Shown piece by piece: positions 1-8,602 of a DNA stretch of 64,000 nt (position 1 is its first letter; every line of letters begins with the position of its first letter). A program made the position numbers and the translations under genes. This DNA is from Hymenobacter jeollabukensis (GTDB lineage Bacteria; Bacteroidota; Bacteroidia; Cytophagales; Hymenobacteraceae): NCBI RefSeq assembly GCF_005771675.1, contig NZ_VAJM01000005.1, positions 248,001 to 312,000 of the forward strand, in the 5' to 3' direction. The notes under the pieces are model-generated. The model was not told the origin of the DNA, did not search any database, and saw only the letters and a list, made by a program, of their open reading frames with translations.

Positions 1-2249
1 GCGTAGCGCAAATCCAGGCTCGCGTCGGCGGATAGCAGGCGCGAGCCGGCCATACGTGCCGAGGCCTGGGCAAAACCCGCTCCGCCCGAAGTGGTAGCGA
101 AGTACAGGGCCGGCATCCGAAACGTCGAGCCGGTCTTGAGCACCTGCAGCCGCACGTGGCGCAGGTTTTCGCCCACCGGCATCCGCAGCGTGGCCACCTG
201 GCAGCTCACCTGCCCGCTGGCTGTCAGCAGCAGCCGGCGCAGCGGCGACTGGCGCGCCGCCCGCTGCGCCGGTGTCGGGGTGCGGCCGGCCGCCACCGGC
301 CGCACCGACTGGCGCAGCAGCCGCGTCACCCGCTGGTAATCGAGGGTGCCGAAGCGCAGCGCCAGCTGAAACTCGCCGTTGGTGCGGCCGCGCGCCAGCG
401 GCCCCGGCCACGCGGCCCGGCCGCGCACCTCGCCGCCCCACACCTGCGCCGTCAGGCCACTGAGACTGGTCAGGTATCCGTCGCGGCGCACCAGCACGCG
501 CACCTGGCGCAGCGTATCGGTGGGCAGCACCAGCCGGGCGCAGCGCAGGGCTACCCGCAGGCGCAGGCCCGGGGGCAGCAGCGAGCTGTCGGCCGCGGCT
601 TTGGCCGGCCGGCGGCGCCGGGCCGCCACCGAGCCGTCGGCGCGCGGGCGCAGCAGCTCGCCCAGCCGGGCCACCCGCAGCTCGTCCACGGCGAAGCGGC
701 CGTCGATGAACGTGGTGGCACGCTGCCCAGTCAGGTAATCGAGCAGGTTCACCGTCCGCGCCTGGACTTGAAAGCGCATCCCGTCCACCTGCCCCGATAG
801 GTCGTTGAGCTGCCAGAGGCTGTCCTGCAGGCCCAGGCGCACGTTCAGCCCCCGCACGCGGGCGTGGCGCGTCGGAATGTCGAAGGCCGCATCGTGCAGG
901 GCCACGTGGCCGCGCACCGAGAGGCTGCGGGCCGGGCCGGGTGGGGGCTCCTGGCCGGGGCCGGGCGGCAGCGGGCCGCGCAGGCGCAGGTCCAGCTCGG
1001 CGGCCCCGTTGCGGGCCCGCCACTCGCCCGGCGCCACCAGCGCGGCCAGGGCGGGCAGGTCGGTGCGGCCGCGCAGGTGGCCCGTCACGGTGGGGCGGGT
1101 GAAGTCGCGCACCTGCAGGCGCAGGTCGAGCTGGCCCAGCGGGGAGTAGATGCGGCAGTGGTGCAAGGTGAGCGTGGTGCTGCTGGGCTGGTGGGCCGGG
1201 CCGTTGTCGAGCACGGCCAGCAAATCCCAGTGGCTGATGCGGCGGCTGGAATCGGGCCATACCAGCCGGGCCTGGCGCAGCTGCAGGCGCAGCACGTTGC
1301 GGGGCAGCACGGTGGGGCTGCTCAGCCCGCTGACGGTATAGCGCAAATATGCCTTGCTGGGGCTGCGGGCGCCGCGCAGGTAGGGCATCAGGCTGGGCGG
1401 CAGCACGTCGGGCAGCACGTCCATCAGCCGCTGCCGGCCTTCGAAGCGCAGCCGCAGCCAGGAGCCGGCCGGGGCCCGGCTGGCCGTGGTGTGGGTGCCG
1501 CTGACGCGGATGGTGTCGCCGCGCAGGGTGGCGCGGGTGCCCGGCTCGAAGGTGCCCCGGCGCCGGGCAAAGTCGTAGCGATAGTGGGCCCAGGCCTGCA
1601 CCGGCTCGTGGGCCAGCAGCGTGCCGGTGCGGTCATTGTGCAAGGAATCGAGCTGGCCGCTGAGCGTGCCGCGCACGGTGAGCTGCCCGCCGCGCAGCCG
1701 GGCCCGAAACTGCCCCCGCGCCACCCGCGCCACGAAGCGGCTGTGCTTGTAGTCGTTGCGGAAGCTTAGCCGCACGTTGCGCAGCTGCACCGTCGGCAGG
1801 TCGAAATCCAGCGCGGGCGTCGAGGCCGGGCCGGGGCGGCGCCGGCCGTGCAGCGTCCAGCGGCGGCCCCGGGCGTCCACGTAGGCGCGCAGCAGCCCGT
1901 CGCGCAGCGTCAGGGCATCCACCTGCACCCGGCCGCGCAGCAGGGCCCGCAGGTTCAGGCGCAGGTCGGCGCGGGCCACTTGCAGCACCGGCTCGGGGCG
2001 CTGGTAGGCGGTATCGGTGAGGGTGAGGTGGCGCAGGGAGGCCGTCAGGTGCGGGAAGTCCTGCCAGCCGAGGTGCAGCTCGAAGGGGCTCACGACCAGG
2101 TCGGAGTTGCGGGCCAACCGCGCGCGCAGCTGCTGCTCCAGCCAGTGGCGGCCGTAGCGCGTGCCCAGCAGCCCGGCCCCGAACAGGAGCACCAGCATGA
2201 CCAGTCCCAGCAAGAGCCCGGCCCCGCGCCGGAAACCAAATCGAGCCAT
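1..2249 (-). CDS. AsmA-like envelope protein, C-terminal part beyond the window
   Basis: The frame is open from an ATG at 2249 down to the window edge, giving about 749 residues with no stop, so the 3' end lies outside. The protein begins MARFGFRRGAGLLLGLVML, a short basic segment followed by one hydrophobic helix (about residues 8-30), and then continues as a long series of short beta-type segments rich in Arg and Leu, with repeated 'LRL...VR' patterns and few Cys residues. This is the layout of AsmA/TamB-like proteins, which are anchored in the inner membrane and expose a long beta-rich domain to the periplasm; that family is linked to lipid transport and outer-membrane maintenance. The family call rests on architecture and composition, not on a fixed motif. 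Another large beta-helical envelope protein is possible. Confidence 0.6.
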   Translation of the reverse strand, partial: MARFGFRRGAGLLLGLVMLVLLFGAGLLGTRYGRHWLEQQLRARLARNSDLVVSPFELHLGWQDFPHLTASLRHLTLTDTAYQRPEPVLQVARADLRLNLRALLRGRVQVDALTLRDGLLRAYVDARGRRWTLHGRRRPGPASTPALDFDLPTVQLRNVRLSFRNDYKHSRFVARVARGQFRARLRGGQLTVRGTLSGQLDSLHNDRTGTLLAHEPVQAWAHYRYDFARRRGTFEPGTRATLRGDTIRVSGTHTTASRAPAGSWLRLRFEGRQRLMDVLPDVLPPSLMPYLRGARSPSKAYLRYTVSGLSSPTVLPRNVLRLQLRQARLVWPDSSRRISHWDLLAVLDNGPAHQPSSTTLTLHHCRIYSPLGQLDLRLQVRDFTRPTVTGHLRGRTDLPALAALVAPGEWRARNGAAELDLRLRGPLPPGPGQEPPPGPARSLSVRGHVALHDAAFDIPTRHARVRGLNVRLGLQDSLWQLNDLSGQVDGMRFQVQARTVNLLDYLTGQRATTFIDGRFAVDELRVARLGELLRPRADGSVAARRRRPAKAAADSSLLPPGLRLRVALRCARLVLPTDTLRQVRVLVRRDGYLTSLSGLTAQVWGGEVRGRAAWPGPLARGRTNGEFQLALRFGTLDYQRVTRLLRQSVRPVAAGRTPTPAQRAARQSPLRRLLLTASGQVSCQVATLRMPVGENLRHVRLQVLKTGSTFRMPALYFATTSGGAGFAQASARMAGSRLLSADASLDLRY

Positions 2250-2445
2250 AGCATCCGTAGCGCTGCTCCATTAGATGCGGCAGAAGCAGCGTAGCCGGCG
2301 CGCCGCCCGGCCCGCCGCTGCCAATACGGGCAACAAGCTCGGCAGGCTGCCGATCAGGCGCAAAACCCGCCGTGGGCCGGACCAGTGTGCCAACTACGCA
2401 GGCCCGGCGCGCCGCCTGACGCAGGCAGCCGGGCCGGGTGCTGGG

Positions 2446-2673
2446 TTACCCGTCGATACGGCGCACGCCCTCGCGCAGCAGCAGCGCGCAGATGGCCGTG
2501 GCGCCCAGCACCTGGCCGGTCAGCAGCAGGTAACGCGGGAGCAGCGAGGTAGCATCCAGCAGGGAGCCCAGCAGCACCAACAGCTGATGCAAGGCCACCA
2601 TCATCGGCAGCAGGCTGGCCAGCACGAACAGGTAGCCCCGGCGGCGGGGCGTCAGGCGGAAAGCGGCAGTCAT
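2446..2673 (-). CDS. small membrane protein, unknown function
   Basis: Encodes 75 residues starting MTAAFRLTPRRRGYLFVLAS. Two hydrophobic segments are visible (about residues 14-36 and 43-66), the first preceded by a basic RRR cluster, and the protein ends REGVRRIDG. The frame can be extended upstream to 2841, but that extension is Pro/Ser/Thr-rich and unlike a coding sequence, so the ATG at 2673, directly before the basic-hydrophobic pattern, is preferred. It is a two-helix inner-membrane protein with no family I recognise. It lies between the AsmA-like gene and the hydrolase gene, all on the same strand. Confidence 0.5.
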   Translation of the reverse strand: MTAAFRLTPRRRGYLFVLASLLPMMVALHQLLVLLGSLLDATSLLPRYLLLTGQVLGATAICALLLREGVRRIDG

Positions 2674-2790
2674 AGACAACGAGCAGGTAACAGATAAAAC
2701 GCGCCAAAAGGTAGTCCAGAACGGCGGTACGTCCGCTACTATCGGCCCGCCTTTTGGCGGCGCGCTCGTGCTACTTGTCTGGAAATCGAG

Positions 2791-2824
2791 CGGGCCCGTC
2801 CTGCCGCACGGCAGAACGGGCCCG
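2791..2824 (-). terminator. hairpin downstream of the hydrolase gene
   Basis: GC-rich inverted repeat beginning GGGCCCGT and closing ACGGGCCC, with a second paired block CTGCC/GGCAG around a GCAC loop. It sits about 30 nt after the hydrolase stop codon. No clear T-run follows, so a terminator role is only likely. Confidence 0.4.
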
Positions 2825-2852
2825 AGCCTGTCGTCAGCCAACGCCCGCGCCG

Positions 2853-3821
2853 CTACAGCTGCGCCAGGAAAAACGCCTTCAGCTCGTTGAAGATGAGCAT
2901 ATCGGTGCCGTGGCCGATGTGGCTGTAGGTTTTGAAGCGGGCGTTGATGCGCTGCTGCTGGTACACCTGCTGGCAGTATTGCCAGCGCGCGGGCTGCATC
3001 TGCTGACCTAGGTATTTGTAAATCAGGGCCCGCTCCGTGTCGTCGTAGGCGTCGTCGAAGGCGGCGGCGTCGTTCTCGTCGAGGGCGCCCATGTAGAAGA
3101 ACTGCGGCACGGCCCGGTACTGCTGCCAGTCGAGGCGGTGGCCGGTGAGCTGCCGGTAATCGGCCAGGCCCAGGGGGTAGGGCAGGGGCGTGCCGTCTAT
3201 TTTGTCGAGGGGCAGTAGCAGCAGGCCATTGAGCCCGCCGCCGGCCACGGCCCGCACCCGCTCGGGGTGGAGCACGGTGAAGCGGTTGACGAAGCTGGCC
3301 GAGGCCGAAAACCCGTTGAGCAGCACTTTCTCCCGGGCCTGCACCTGCAGGGCGCGCAGCTGCTCGCGGGCGTCGTCAATCATGCGCAGCAGCTGCTCAT
3401 CCAGCCGGGCCAGCTCCCCGGTGGCGTGCAGCGCGTCCTTGTCGAGGGCGTGGGTGTAGAGCAGCGGCTGGGCGGCCGGGCGCGGAAACACCGGCATCAG
3501 CAGCGGCAGCCCGATTTCGCGGGCCAGCGGCCGGCCCAGCGTGGCCTTCGGCCCGGCCACGGCCACCCGGGCGGCCCGCTCGTGCACGGCCAGCGTGTCG
3601 TTGAGCAGGCCGGTGTTGTTGGGCTCCACCAGCAGGTAGGTAGGAGTGTTGCGCGGGGCGCCCTTCGGCACCAGCAGAAAATAGGGGTAGTGGAAGCCCT
3701 TGGCCGGATTGGCCGCGATGCGCAGCAGCGTATCGGTGGCGGCGCGGGGGGCGGCGTGGCCGGGCCGGGTCAGCAGGAGCAGGGCGCCGAAGCTCAGCAG
3801 CAGGGTCAGCAGCGGTTTCAT
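2853..3821 (-). CDS. secreted alpha/beta-hydrolase-fold protein
   Basis: 322 residues. The N-terminus MKPLLTLLLSFGALLLLTRP is a typical signal peptide ending near HAA, which is why the ATG at 3821 is preferred over the in-frame ATG eight codons upstream. A nucleophile-elbow-like motif GFSASAS lies near residue 170 (Ser expected as nucleophile), and a C-terminal SHIGHGTD segment could supply the catalytic His. The middle reads as alternating strands and helices. Proteins of this type in Bacteroidota are secreted or periplasmic hydrolases or esterases of unknown substrate. A good promoter (TTTG, 21 nt, TACGTTTG) lies just upstream, so the gene is probably transcribed on its own. The substrate cannot be deduced. 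Confidence 0.65.
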   Translation of the reverse strand: MKPLLTLLLSFGALLLLTRPGHAAPRAATDTLLRIAANPAKGFHYPYFLLVPKGAPRNTPTYLLVEPNNTGLLNDTLAVHERAARVAVAGPKATLGRPLAREIGLPLLMPVFPRPAAQPLLYTHALDKDALHATGELARLDEQLLRMIDDAREQLRALQVQAREKVLLNGFSASASFVNRFTVLHPERVRAVAGGGLNGLLLLPLDKIDGTPLPYPLGLADYRQLTGHRLDWQQYRAVPQFFYMGALDENDAAAFDDAYDDTERALIYKYLGQQMQPARWQYCQQVYQQQRINARFKTYSHIGHGTDMLIFNELKAFFLAQL

Positions 3822-3842
3822 AGGCAGGACGGAGAAGACTCC

Positions 3843-3850
3843 CAAACGTA
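3843..3850 (-). promoter_or_regulatory. Bacteroidota-type promoter of the hydrolase gene
   Basis: On the minus strand TACGTTTG matches the -7 pattern TAnnTTTG exactly, and a TTTG lies 21 nt upstream as the -33 element. The predicted start of transcription is only about 15 nt before the ATG at 3821. Confidence 0.55.
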
Positions 3851-3960
3851 GCCGTGCCAGGACCGGCCAACCAAATTCGGCGGCTCACATAAAGATGTAG
3901 CACGGCCCGAAACCACCGTTGGTTCGATGGATACAGCGAAGCTGTTTAGGAAGTCCTTGG

Positions 3961-4075
3961 AACGTCCTGTCGAGCTGGTCGGGACATCTCGCTCGGCGGC
4001 TATTCTTCTCGTTGAACAAAGTGGCTCTATCAGGAGTCAGCACGCGAGATGTCTCGACCAGTTCGACATGACACT
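3961..4075 (+). repeat. structured intergenic repeat, copy 1
   Basis: Two 25-nt arms (3968-3992 and 4044-4068) are inverted copies with two differences. The spacer contains TCGTTGAAC and the right arm is preceded by TCAGCACGCGAGAT. The same order of elements is found at 19347-19464 and, in the opposite orientation, at 13631-13742. It lies between the hydrolase gene and the gene ending at 4114. Confidence 0.75.
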
Positions 4076-4113
4076 TCTCAAACAGGTTCAGCGTTTTCCT
4101 TCTATAAAGCCAG

Positions 4114-5061
4114 CTACTTCCGGCCCGCGCCAAACTTGGCGTAACCGTCCAGCACCCAGCCTTCCACCACGGGCGGATCGACGCCGATAGACCCGCTCTT
4201 GGCGTAGGCCAGCGGCCTGCCGGTTTCCATGTCAATCAGTTGGTAGACCTGCCTGCCGCGAATCATGACGTAGTGCGAGTACAGGTAACGCGCGTCGGCG
4301 GCCAGCACGGCCTGTTCGATAACCGAGCGGTCGACTACCTGCACCGGGTAGGGATATTTGCGCGCCAATTGCTCCGGCGTGACACTGGGGGCCAGGAGGT
4401 TGCGGTCAATCAGCAGCGTTTTGCGCTGAATGACGGGACCGGATGCGGTCAGTTCCGCCTCCAGGGCCCGCAGGTATTTTTTCTCGTCGGGTCGCGCCTC
4501 GTTGGCTTCCAGGTAGCGCTGCATCTGCTGCACCGTGTTTACCATGTCGCTGGGGAAGAACAGGTCGTGCCACTGCACAAACAGCATTTGCTGGGTGGTG
4601 TAGAAGCAGCCGAGCACCGACTGTTCCTGCGCGCGCCGGGCTGTGGCGGGCTTCTGCAGCACCTTCAGCCAGAGCGCGGGCGCTGCATCACGGCCGACGC
4701 TGGCTTTGCCCGCTTGCAGCACCAGGTGGGGCTGCTGGTCCTGCAGCGCGCTGTCGAGGGCGGCTTGGCCGCGCAGCACGCGCACGGCGGGCGAAAAGGT
4801 CCAGAACCGACCCGCCTGCTGCATCTGCTCGTTGTAGGCCGCCAGGTCGGTGCGGTAGCGGGCCATGGCCTTGGGGTTGTTGGCGTAGGCCTTCAGTACC
4901 CGCGGATCGGGCGCTTCCTGCACCAGTTCCAACGGCAGCTTCCGCAGCGCGGCAACACGCGGGTAATCGGACGTCAGCAGCGGCATGTATGGCTCTTGGG
5001 CCCAGGACGAAAAGGCCAGCAGCAGACCGGCACAGGTCGGCCCGAGTAAACGTAGATGCAT
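4114..5061 (-). CDS. uncharacterised secreted protein, paralogue of 7469-8416
   Basis: 315 residues from the ATG at 5061, chosen because MHLRLLGPTCAGLLLAFSSW followed by AQ looks like a signal peptide; the frame is open for 33 more codons upstream. After the signal come the blocks LTSDYPRVAALRKLPLELV, AGRFWTFSP, VLGCFYTTQQM, VQQMQRYLEANEARP, RKTLLIDRNLL and a C-terminal YLYSHYVMIRGRQVYQLI segment. All of these recur in the same order in the protein encoded at 7469-8416, which has equal length, so the two are clear paralogues. No enzyme motif is recognisable. The two copies flank the ABC-F gene on the opposite strand. Location is probably periplasmic or outer membrane. Confidence 0.7.
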   Translation of the reverse strand: MHLRLLGPTCAGLLLAFSSWAQEPYMPLLTSDYPRVAALRKLPLELVQEAPDPRVLKAYANNPKAMARYRTDLAAYNEQMQQAGRFWTFSPAVRVLRGQAALDSALQDQQPHLVLQAGKASVGRDAAPALWLKVLQKPATARRAQEQSVLGCFYTTQQMLFVQWHDLFFPSDMVNTVQQMQRYLEANEARPDEKKYLRALEAELTASGPVIQRKTLLIDRNLLAPSVTPEQLARKYPYPVQVVDRSVIEQAVLAADARYLYSHYVMIRGRQVYQLIDMETGRPLAYAKSGSIGVDPPVVEGWVLDGYAKFGAGRK

Positions 5062-5218
5062 AAGCAGCGCAACCGTAAGTAGCGGACAGAAATAGGAAGC
5101 TACAAGTAAGGCAAAATAACCAAGGTCGGCACTGGCAGCACGGCTGGCATCGGTCGGCACCGAATGCCCGCCTCGCGCCGGTCAACGCCGACGCGCCGCT
5201 CAGCTGTGGCATCTTGCC

Positions 5219-5226
5219 TATATTTG
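5219..5226 (+). promoter_or_regulatory. candidate -7 element TATATTTG
   Basis: Exact match to TAnnTTTG pointing towards the ABC-F gene. No convincing -33 TTTG is seen at the usual distance. If used, it would give a leader of about 530 nt. Confidence 0.35.
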
Positions 5227-5658
5227 CCACCGGATACGCCCCCAAGTAGTACCCCAATGGAAATTCGCTGAACCCACCAGCCTGATGGCCCGCCAATCCT
5301 CCCGCCGCCTTGTGCCGCCGGGTTGGCCCGCCGATTTTCCATTCGTCCCGCCCCGCTTCGGCCCGGCGACGCAACCCGCCCCCTTATGTAATCCAGCTGT
5401 CGGCCCTGCCGCAGGAGCCTGGCCCCGGTGCTCATCGGCGCCGGCTCGTTGCTGCCTTGTTTCCGGTGGCCATTGGGCTGTAAAGCCGCGGATTTTTCCG
5501 CAGCTCGCGCCTTGCTCGTTGCGCACGGCCGCCTCATCGGGTCAGCCGGCCGGTAATGCCCGCCCGGCGTGGGAGCTACAACGTCCGTCCCTGCACGCCT
5601 AGCCCTGGCGGCTATACGTGCCCCGGGCCACGCCACTCTTTTCCTGCCATGAAATTCA

Positions 5659-5701
5659 GCCCGAACGCTCCACCGAGCGCAGCCCGCTGCTGCGTTCGGG
5701 C
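5659..5701 (+). promoter_or_regulatory. leader hairpin before the ABC-F gene
   Basis: GCCCGAACGC (5659-5668) and GCGTTCGGGC (5692-5701) are perfect inverted copies separated by 23 nt, ending 63 nt before the ABC-F start. A regulatory (attenuator-like) role is inference from the position alone. Confidence 0.4.
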
Positions 5702-5764
5702 CTGCGCCGCTCCGCTCCGCGCGGCCCTGGTTTTCCTGTTCACCCGCTAAGCCCTTTCATCCTT

Positions 5765-7360
5765 ATGAGTATCGTCGCCAACCATCTTTCCTATACCCAC
5801 CCCGACGGCGAAACGCTGTTCCTCGACTTGCACCTGGCCGTGCCCGGCGGCGGCAAGGCCTCCCTGGTCGGGCCCAACGGCGCGGGCAAATCCACCCTGC
5901 TGCGGCTGCTGGCCGGGCAGCTGCCGCCCACCGCCGGCGAGGTGCTGCGGCCCGAGCCGCCCTACTACGTGCCCCAGCACCTGGGCCAGTACGACGCCCT
6001 CACCGTGGCCGAAGCCTTGGGCGTGGCCGATAAGCTACGGGCCCTGCACGCCATCCTCGCCGGCGACGCCACGGCCGAGCAATTCGCCCGCCTCGACGAC
6101 GACTGGAGCATCGAAGAGCGGGTGCAGACGGCCCTGGCTCACTGGCAGCTGCCGCCGCTCGACCTGCACCTGCCCCTCGGCGCGCTCAGCGGGGGCGAGA
6201 AAACCAAGGTGTTTCTGGCCGGGGCCCAGCTGCACGGCGCCGGCCTCATGCTGCTCGACGAGCCCAGCAACCACCTCGACGCGGCCAGCCGCCAGCTGCT
6301 CTACGACTTCCTCCGCCGCACCCCGGCCACGGTGCTCGTCGTCAGCCACGACCGGGCCCTGCTGAATCTGGTAGACCTGACCCTGGAGCTGCTGCCCGAC
6401 GAAGTGGCCGTGTACGGCGGCAACTACGACTTCTACCAGGCACAGAAGCAAGTGCAGCTAGCGGCCCTGCAGGCCCAGCTCGACGCCACGGCCAAAACCC
6501 TGCAGCAGGCCCGGCAGAAAGCCCGCGACGTGGCCGAGCAGCGCCACAAGCAGGACGCCCGCGGCACCGCCCAGGGCCAGAAGAAGGGGCTGCCGCGCAT
6601 CGTGGCGGGCCACCTCAAGCGCCAGGCTGAGCAAAGCTCTGCCCAGCTCCGCGAAGTCCACCACGCCAAAATCGACGGGCTGAGCCAGGACGTGCAGCAG
6701 CTGCGCACCCAGCTGCGCGAGCAGCAGGCCCTGCGCATCGACCTGAGCCACTCGGCCCTGCACCGCGGCAAGGTGCTGGTAGAGGCCGAAGGGGTGAACT
6801 TCGCCTACGCCGGCCAGCCCCCGCTGTGGGCGCAGCCGCTCACGCTGCAGCTGCGCTCGGGCCAGCGGCTGCGCATCGAGGGGCCCAACGGCGCGGGCAA
6901 AACCACCCTGGTGAAGCTGCTGACCGGCCAGCTCGTGCCCACCACCGGCCAGCTGCACCGCGCCGCCTTCACGTCATTCTACCTCGACCAGGAGTACTCC
7001 CTCATCGACAACCAACTGACGGTGTTCGAGCAACTGCAGCGCTACAACTCCCGCCAGCTGCTGGAGCACGAGCTGAAAACCGTGCTGCACTACCACCAGT
7101 TTGCCCGCGAGAGTTGGGACCGGCCCTGCGCCGGTCTCAGCGGCGGCGAAAAGCTCAAACTCATCCTGTGCTGCCTCACCGTGAGCAACCGCGCCCCCGA
7201 TCTGCTCATCCTCGACGAGCCCACCAACAACCTCGACCTGCCCAGCCAGCAGGTGCTCACCGACGCCGTGCGCAGCTTCCAGGGCACCCTGCTGCTCATC
7301 TCCCACGACCAGCCCTTCGCCGACGACATCGGCGTGGATGAGACGCTGACGCTAGGGTAA
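5765..7360 (+). CDS. ABC-F family ATPase (ribosome-associated)
   Basis: 531 residues with two complete nucleotide-binding domains and no membrane segment. The first has Walker A GPNGAGKST (about residue 37), signature LSGGEKTK (about 141) and Walker B LLDEPSNHLD. The second has GPNGAGKTT (about 375), LSGGEKLK (about 458) and LILDEPTNNLD. Between them lies a charged Gln/Lys/Arg-rich linker (about residues 225-340), the position of the tRNA-interacting segment of ABC-F proteins. Such proteins bind the ribosomal E site; members act as translation factors or protect ribosomes against antibiotics. The ATG at 5765 is preferred because homologues start directly at the first domain and the upstream in-frame stretch is not protein-like. 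Whether this one confers resistance cannot be read from sequence. Confidence 0.9.
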   Translation: MSIVANHLSYTHPDGETLFLDLHLAVPGGGKASLVGPNGAGKSTLLRLLAGQLPPTAGEVLRPEPPYYVPQHLGQYDALTVAEALGVADKLRALHAILAGDATAEQFARLDDDWSIEERVQTALAHWQLPPLDLHLPLGALSGGEKTKVFLAGAQLHGAGLMLLDEPSNHLDAASRQLLYDFLRRTPATVLVVSHDRALLNLVDLTLELLPDEVAVYGGNYDFYQAQKQVQLAALQAQLDATAKTLQQARQKARDVAEQRHKQDARGTAQGQKKGLPRIVAGHLKRQAEQSSAQLREVHHAKIDGLSQDVQQLRTQLREQQALRIDLSHSALHRGKVLVEAEGVNFAYAGQPPLWAQPLTLQLRSGQRLRIEGPNGAGKTTLVKLLTGQLVPTTGQLHRAAFTSFYLDQEYSLIDNQLTVFEQLQRYNSRQLLEHELKTVLHYHQFARESWDRPCAGLSGGEKLKLILCCLTVSNRAPDLLILDEPTNNLDLPSQQVLTDAVRSFQGTLLLISHDQPFADDIGVDETLTLG

Positions 7361-7468
7361 AGGCCCTGACGCGAGCCGGCCCCGGCAGTGCGGCACCACC
7401 ATCGCGGCACCACCGATTCGCCGCCGGCAGATCGGCAACCGAAGGGCGGGCCGGTTTGCCCCAAGGCC

Positions 7469-8416
7469 TTATTTGGCGTCGGCGCCGGGCTGGGCCAGGC
7501 CTTCGAGCACCCAGGCCTGTACCTTGGGCGTACCGACGCTCTGGCCCAGCTTGTACTTGGCAAACGCCACCACCTGCCCGTCGGCCATGTTTACGAGCTG
7601 GTAGGCATGGTCGCGCAGCAGCAGCACGTAGCGGGCGTACAGGTAGCGGGCGTCGGCCGTGCGTACGGCTTCTTCGATGACGGCCCGCGGCACCAGCTGC
7701 ACCGGGTAAGGATACAGCTCGGCCACGCGCGCCGGCGTGAGGTCGGTGGAGAGCAGGTCCTGATCTAGCAGCAGGGTTTTTTGCCGAACGACGGGGAGTC
7801 CGGCCCGCAGCTCCGCCTGCCGGGCCTGCCGGTACTGCTGGTCGCTGGCCCCGCCGGCGCGGGCCAGCAGGTAGCGCTGCATCTGCTGCAGGGTATTGAG
7901 CAAGTCGCTGGCGGAAAACTGGTCGTGGAAACGGCGGACCAGCACCGTCTGGGTGGTGTAGTAGCAGCCGAGCACCGTCTCCACGCGCGCGTTCTTCTTG
8001 CCCGGCGTTTTCTGGTGCACGTTCAGAAACACGGCCGGGCACACGTCCTTATCGGTATCCGCCTGCCCGGATTTCAGCACCAGCCGGGGCTGCCCATCGG
8101 CCAGCAGGCTATCCAGCTGCGCCGGAGTCAGCACCTGCACCTGGGGCGAAAACGTCCAGAACCGCCCCGCTTGGCGCATGTGCTCGTTGAAGGTGGCAAT
8201 GTCGGTGCGCAGGGTGGCAAACATTTCCGGCTTTTTGGCCGACACTTTCGCCACAAAGGGCGGTACATCTTCCAGCAGCAGCACCAGCGGCATGGTCCGC
8301 AGCGCCTCGATATGCGGGTAGTCGCTCGGGAAGAATGGAACGGGGCCCTCTTGGGCCCGGCCGCGGAGGGCCAACAGCAGGCAAAAGCCGCTCAGCAGCA
8401 GTACGCGCAAACGCAT
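7469..8416 (-). CDS. uncharacterised secreted protein, paralogue of 4114-5061
   Basis: 315 residues beginning MRLRVLLLSGFCLLLALRGR, a signal peptide ending near AQ. It shares with the 4114-5061 product the ordered blocks PSDYPHIEALRTMPLVLLLE, RTDIATFNEHMRQAGRFW, VLGCYYTTQTV, LNTLQQMQRYLLARA, RQKTLLLDQDLL, ELYPYPVQLVPRAVIEEAV and ARYLYARYVLLL. Conserved Trp, Tyr and Cys positions between the copies suggest a folded domain of fixed structure. The gene converges with the ABC-F gene, with about 110 nt between stops. No function can be assigned. Confidence 0.7.
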   Translation of the reverse strand: MRLRVLLLSGFCLLLALRGRAQEGPVPFFPSDYPHIEALRTMPLVLLLEDVPPFVAKVSAKKPEMFATLRTDIATFNEHMRQAGRFWTFSPQVQVLTPAQLDSLLADGQPRLVLKSGQADTDKDVCPAVFLNVHQKTPGKKNARVETVLGCYYTTQTVLVRRFHDQFSASDLLNTLQQMQRYLLARAGGASDQQYRQARQAELRAGLPVVRQKTLLLDQDLLSTDLTPARVAELYPYPVQLVPRAVIEEAVRTADARYLYARYVLLLRDHAYQLVNMADGQVVAFAKYKLGQSVGTPKVQAWVLEGLAQPGADAK

Positions 8417-8533
8417 AAAATAGAAATGGCCGGGCGGCTAACCGACCGCCTCGGAACCCGCAAGATAATGCCCCGGCAGCCTTTCTCCCACCGGCGGCCC
8501 GGGCGGGGCCCCCGCTCACCCCGCCGGGCATAG

Positions 8534-8560
8534 AAAAAGCCGGGGGCGGCCCGGCTTTTT
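8534..8560. terminator. bidirectional terminator
   Basis: AAAAAGCCGG and CCGGCTTTTT form a perfect 10-bp stem with a 7-nt loop, giving a T-run on either strand. It lies between the gene ending at 8603 and the gene starting at 8416 (both minus strand). Confidence 0.8.
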
Positions 8561-8602
8561 CATCGTAGCAATAGGTGTAATAGGGGCGAGTAGGGGGCCG
8601 GT

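Larger units (their letters stand above)
5062..5764 (+). other. 700-bp region without a gene, upstream of the ABC-F gene
   Basis: Short open frames on both strands have the Pro/Arg/Ala-rich composition of shadow frames in GC-rich DNA, and none has a start context or a recognisable domain. The stretch holds a TATATTTG promoter-like site (5219-5226) and a perfect 10-bp inverted repeat (5659-5701), so it may largely be the untranslated leader of the ABC-F gene. Confidence 0.5.

Noticed and set aside
4240..5049. Long plus-strand frames opposite the secreted paralogues, mut genes, dnaA, lon and hslU
   Set aside because: These are antisense shadows typical of GC-rich DNA; the opposite strand encodes recognisable conserved proteins with proper starts.
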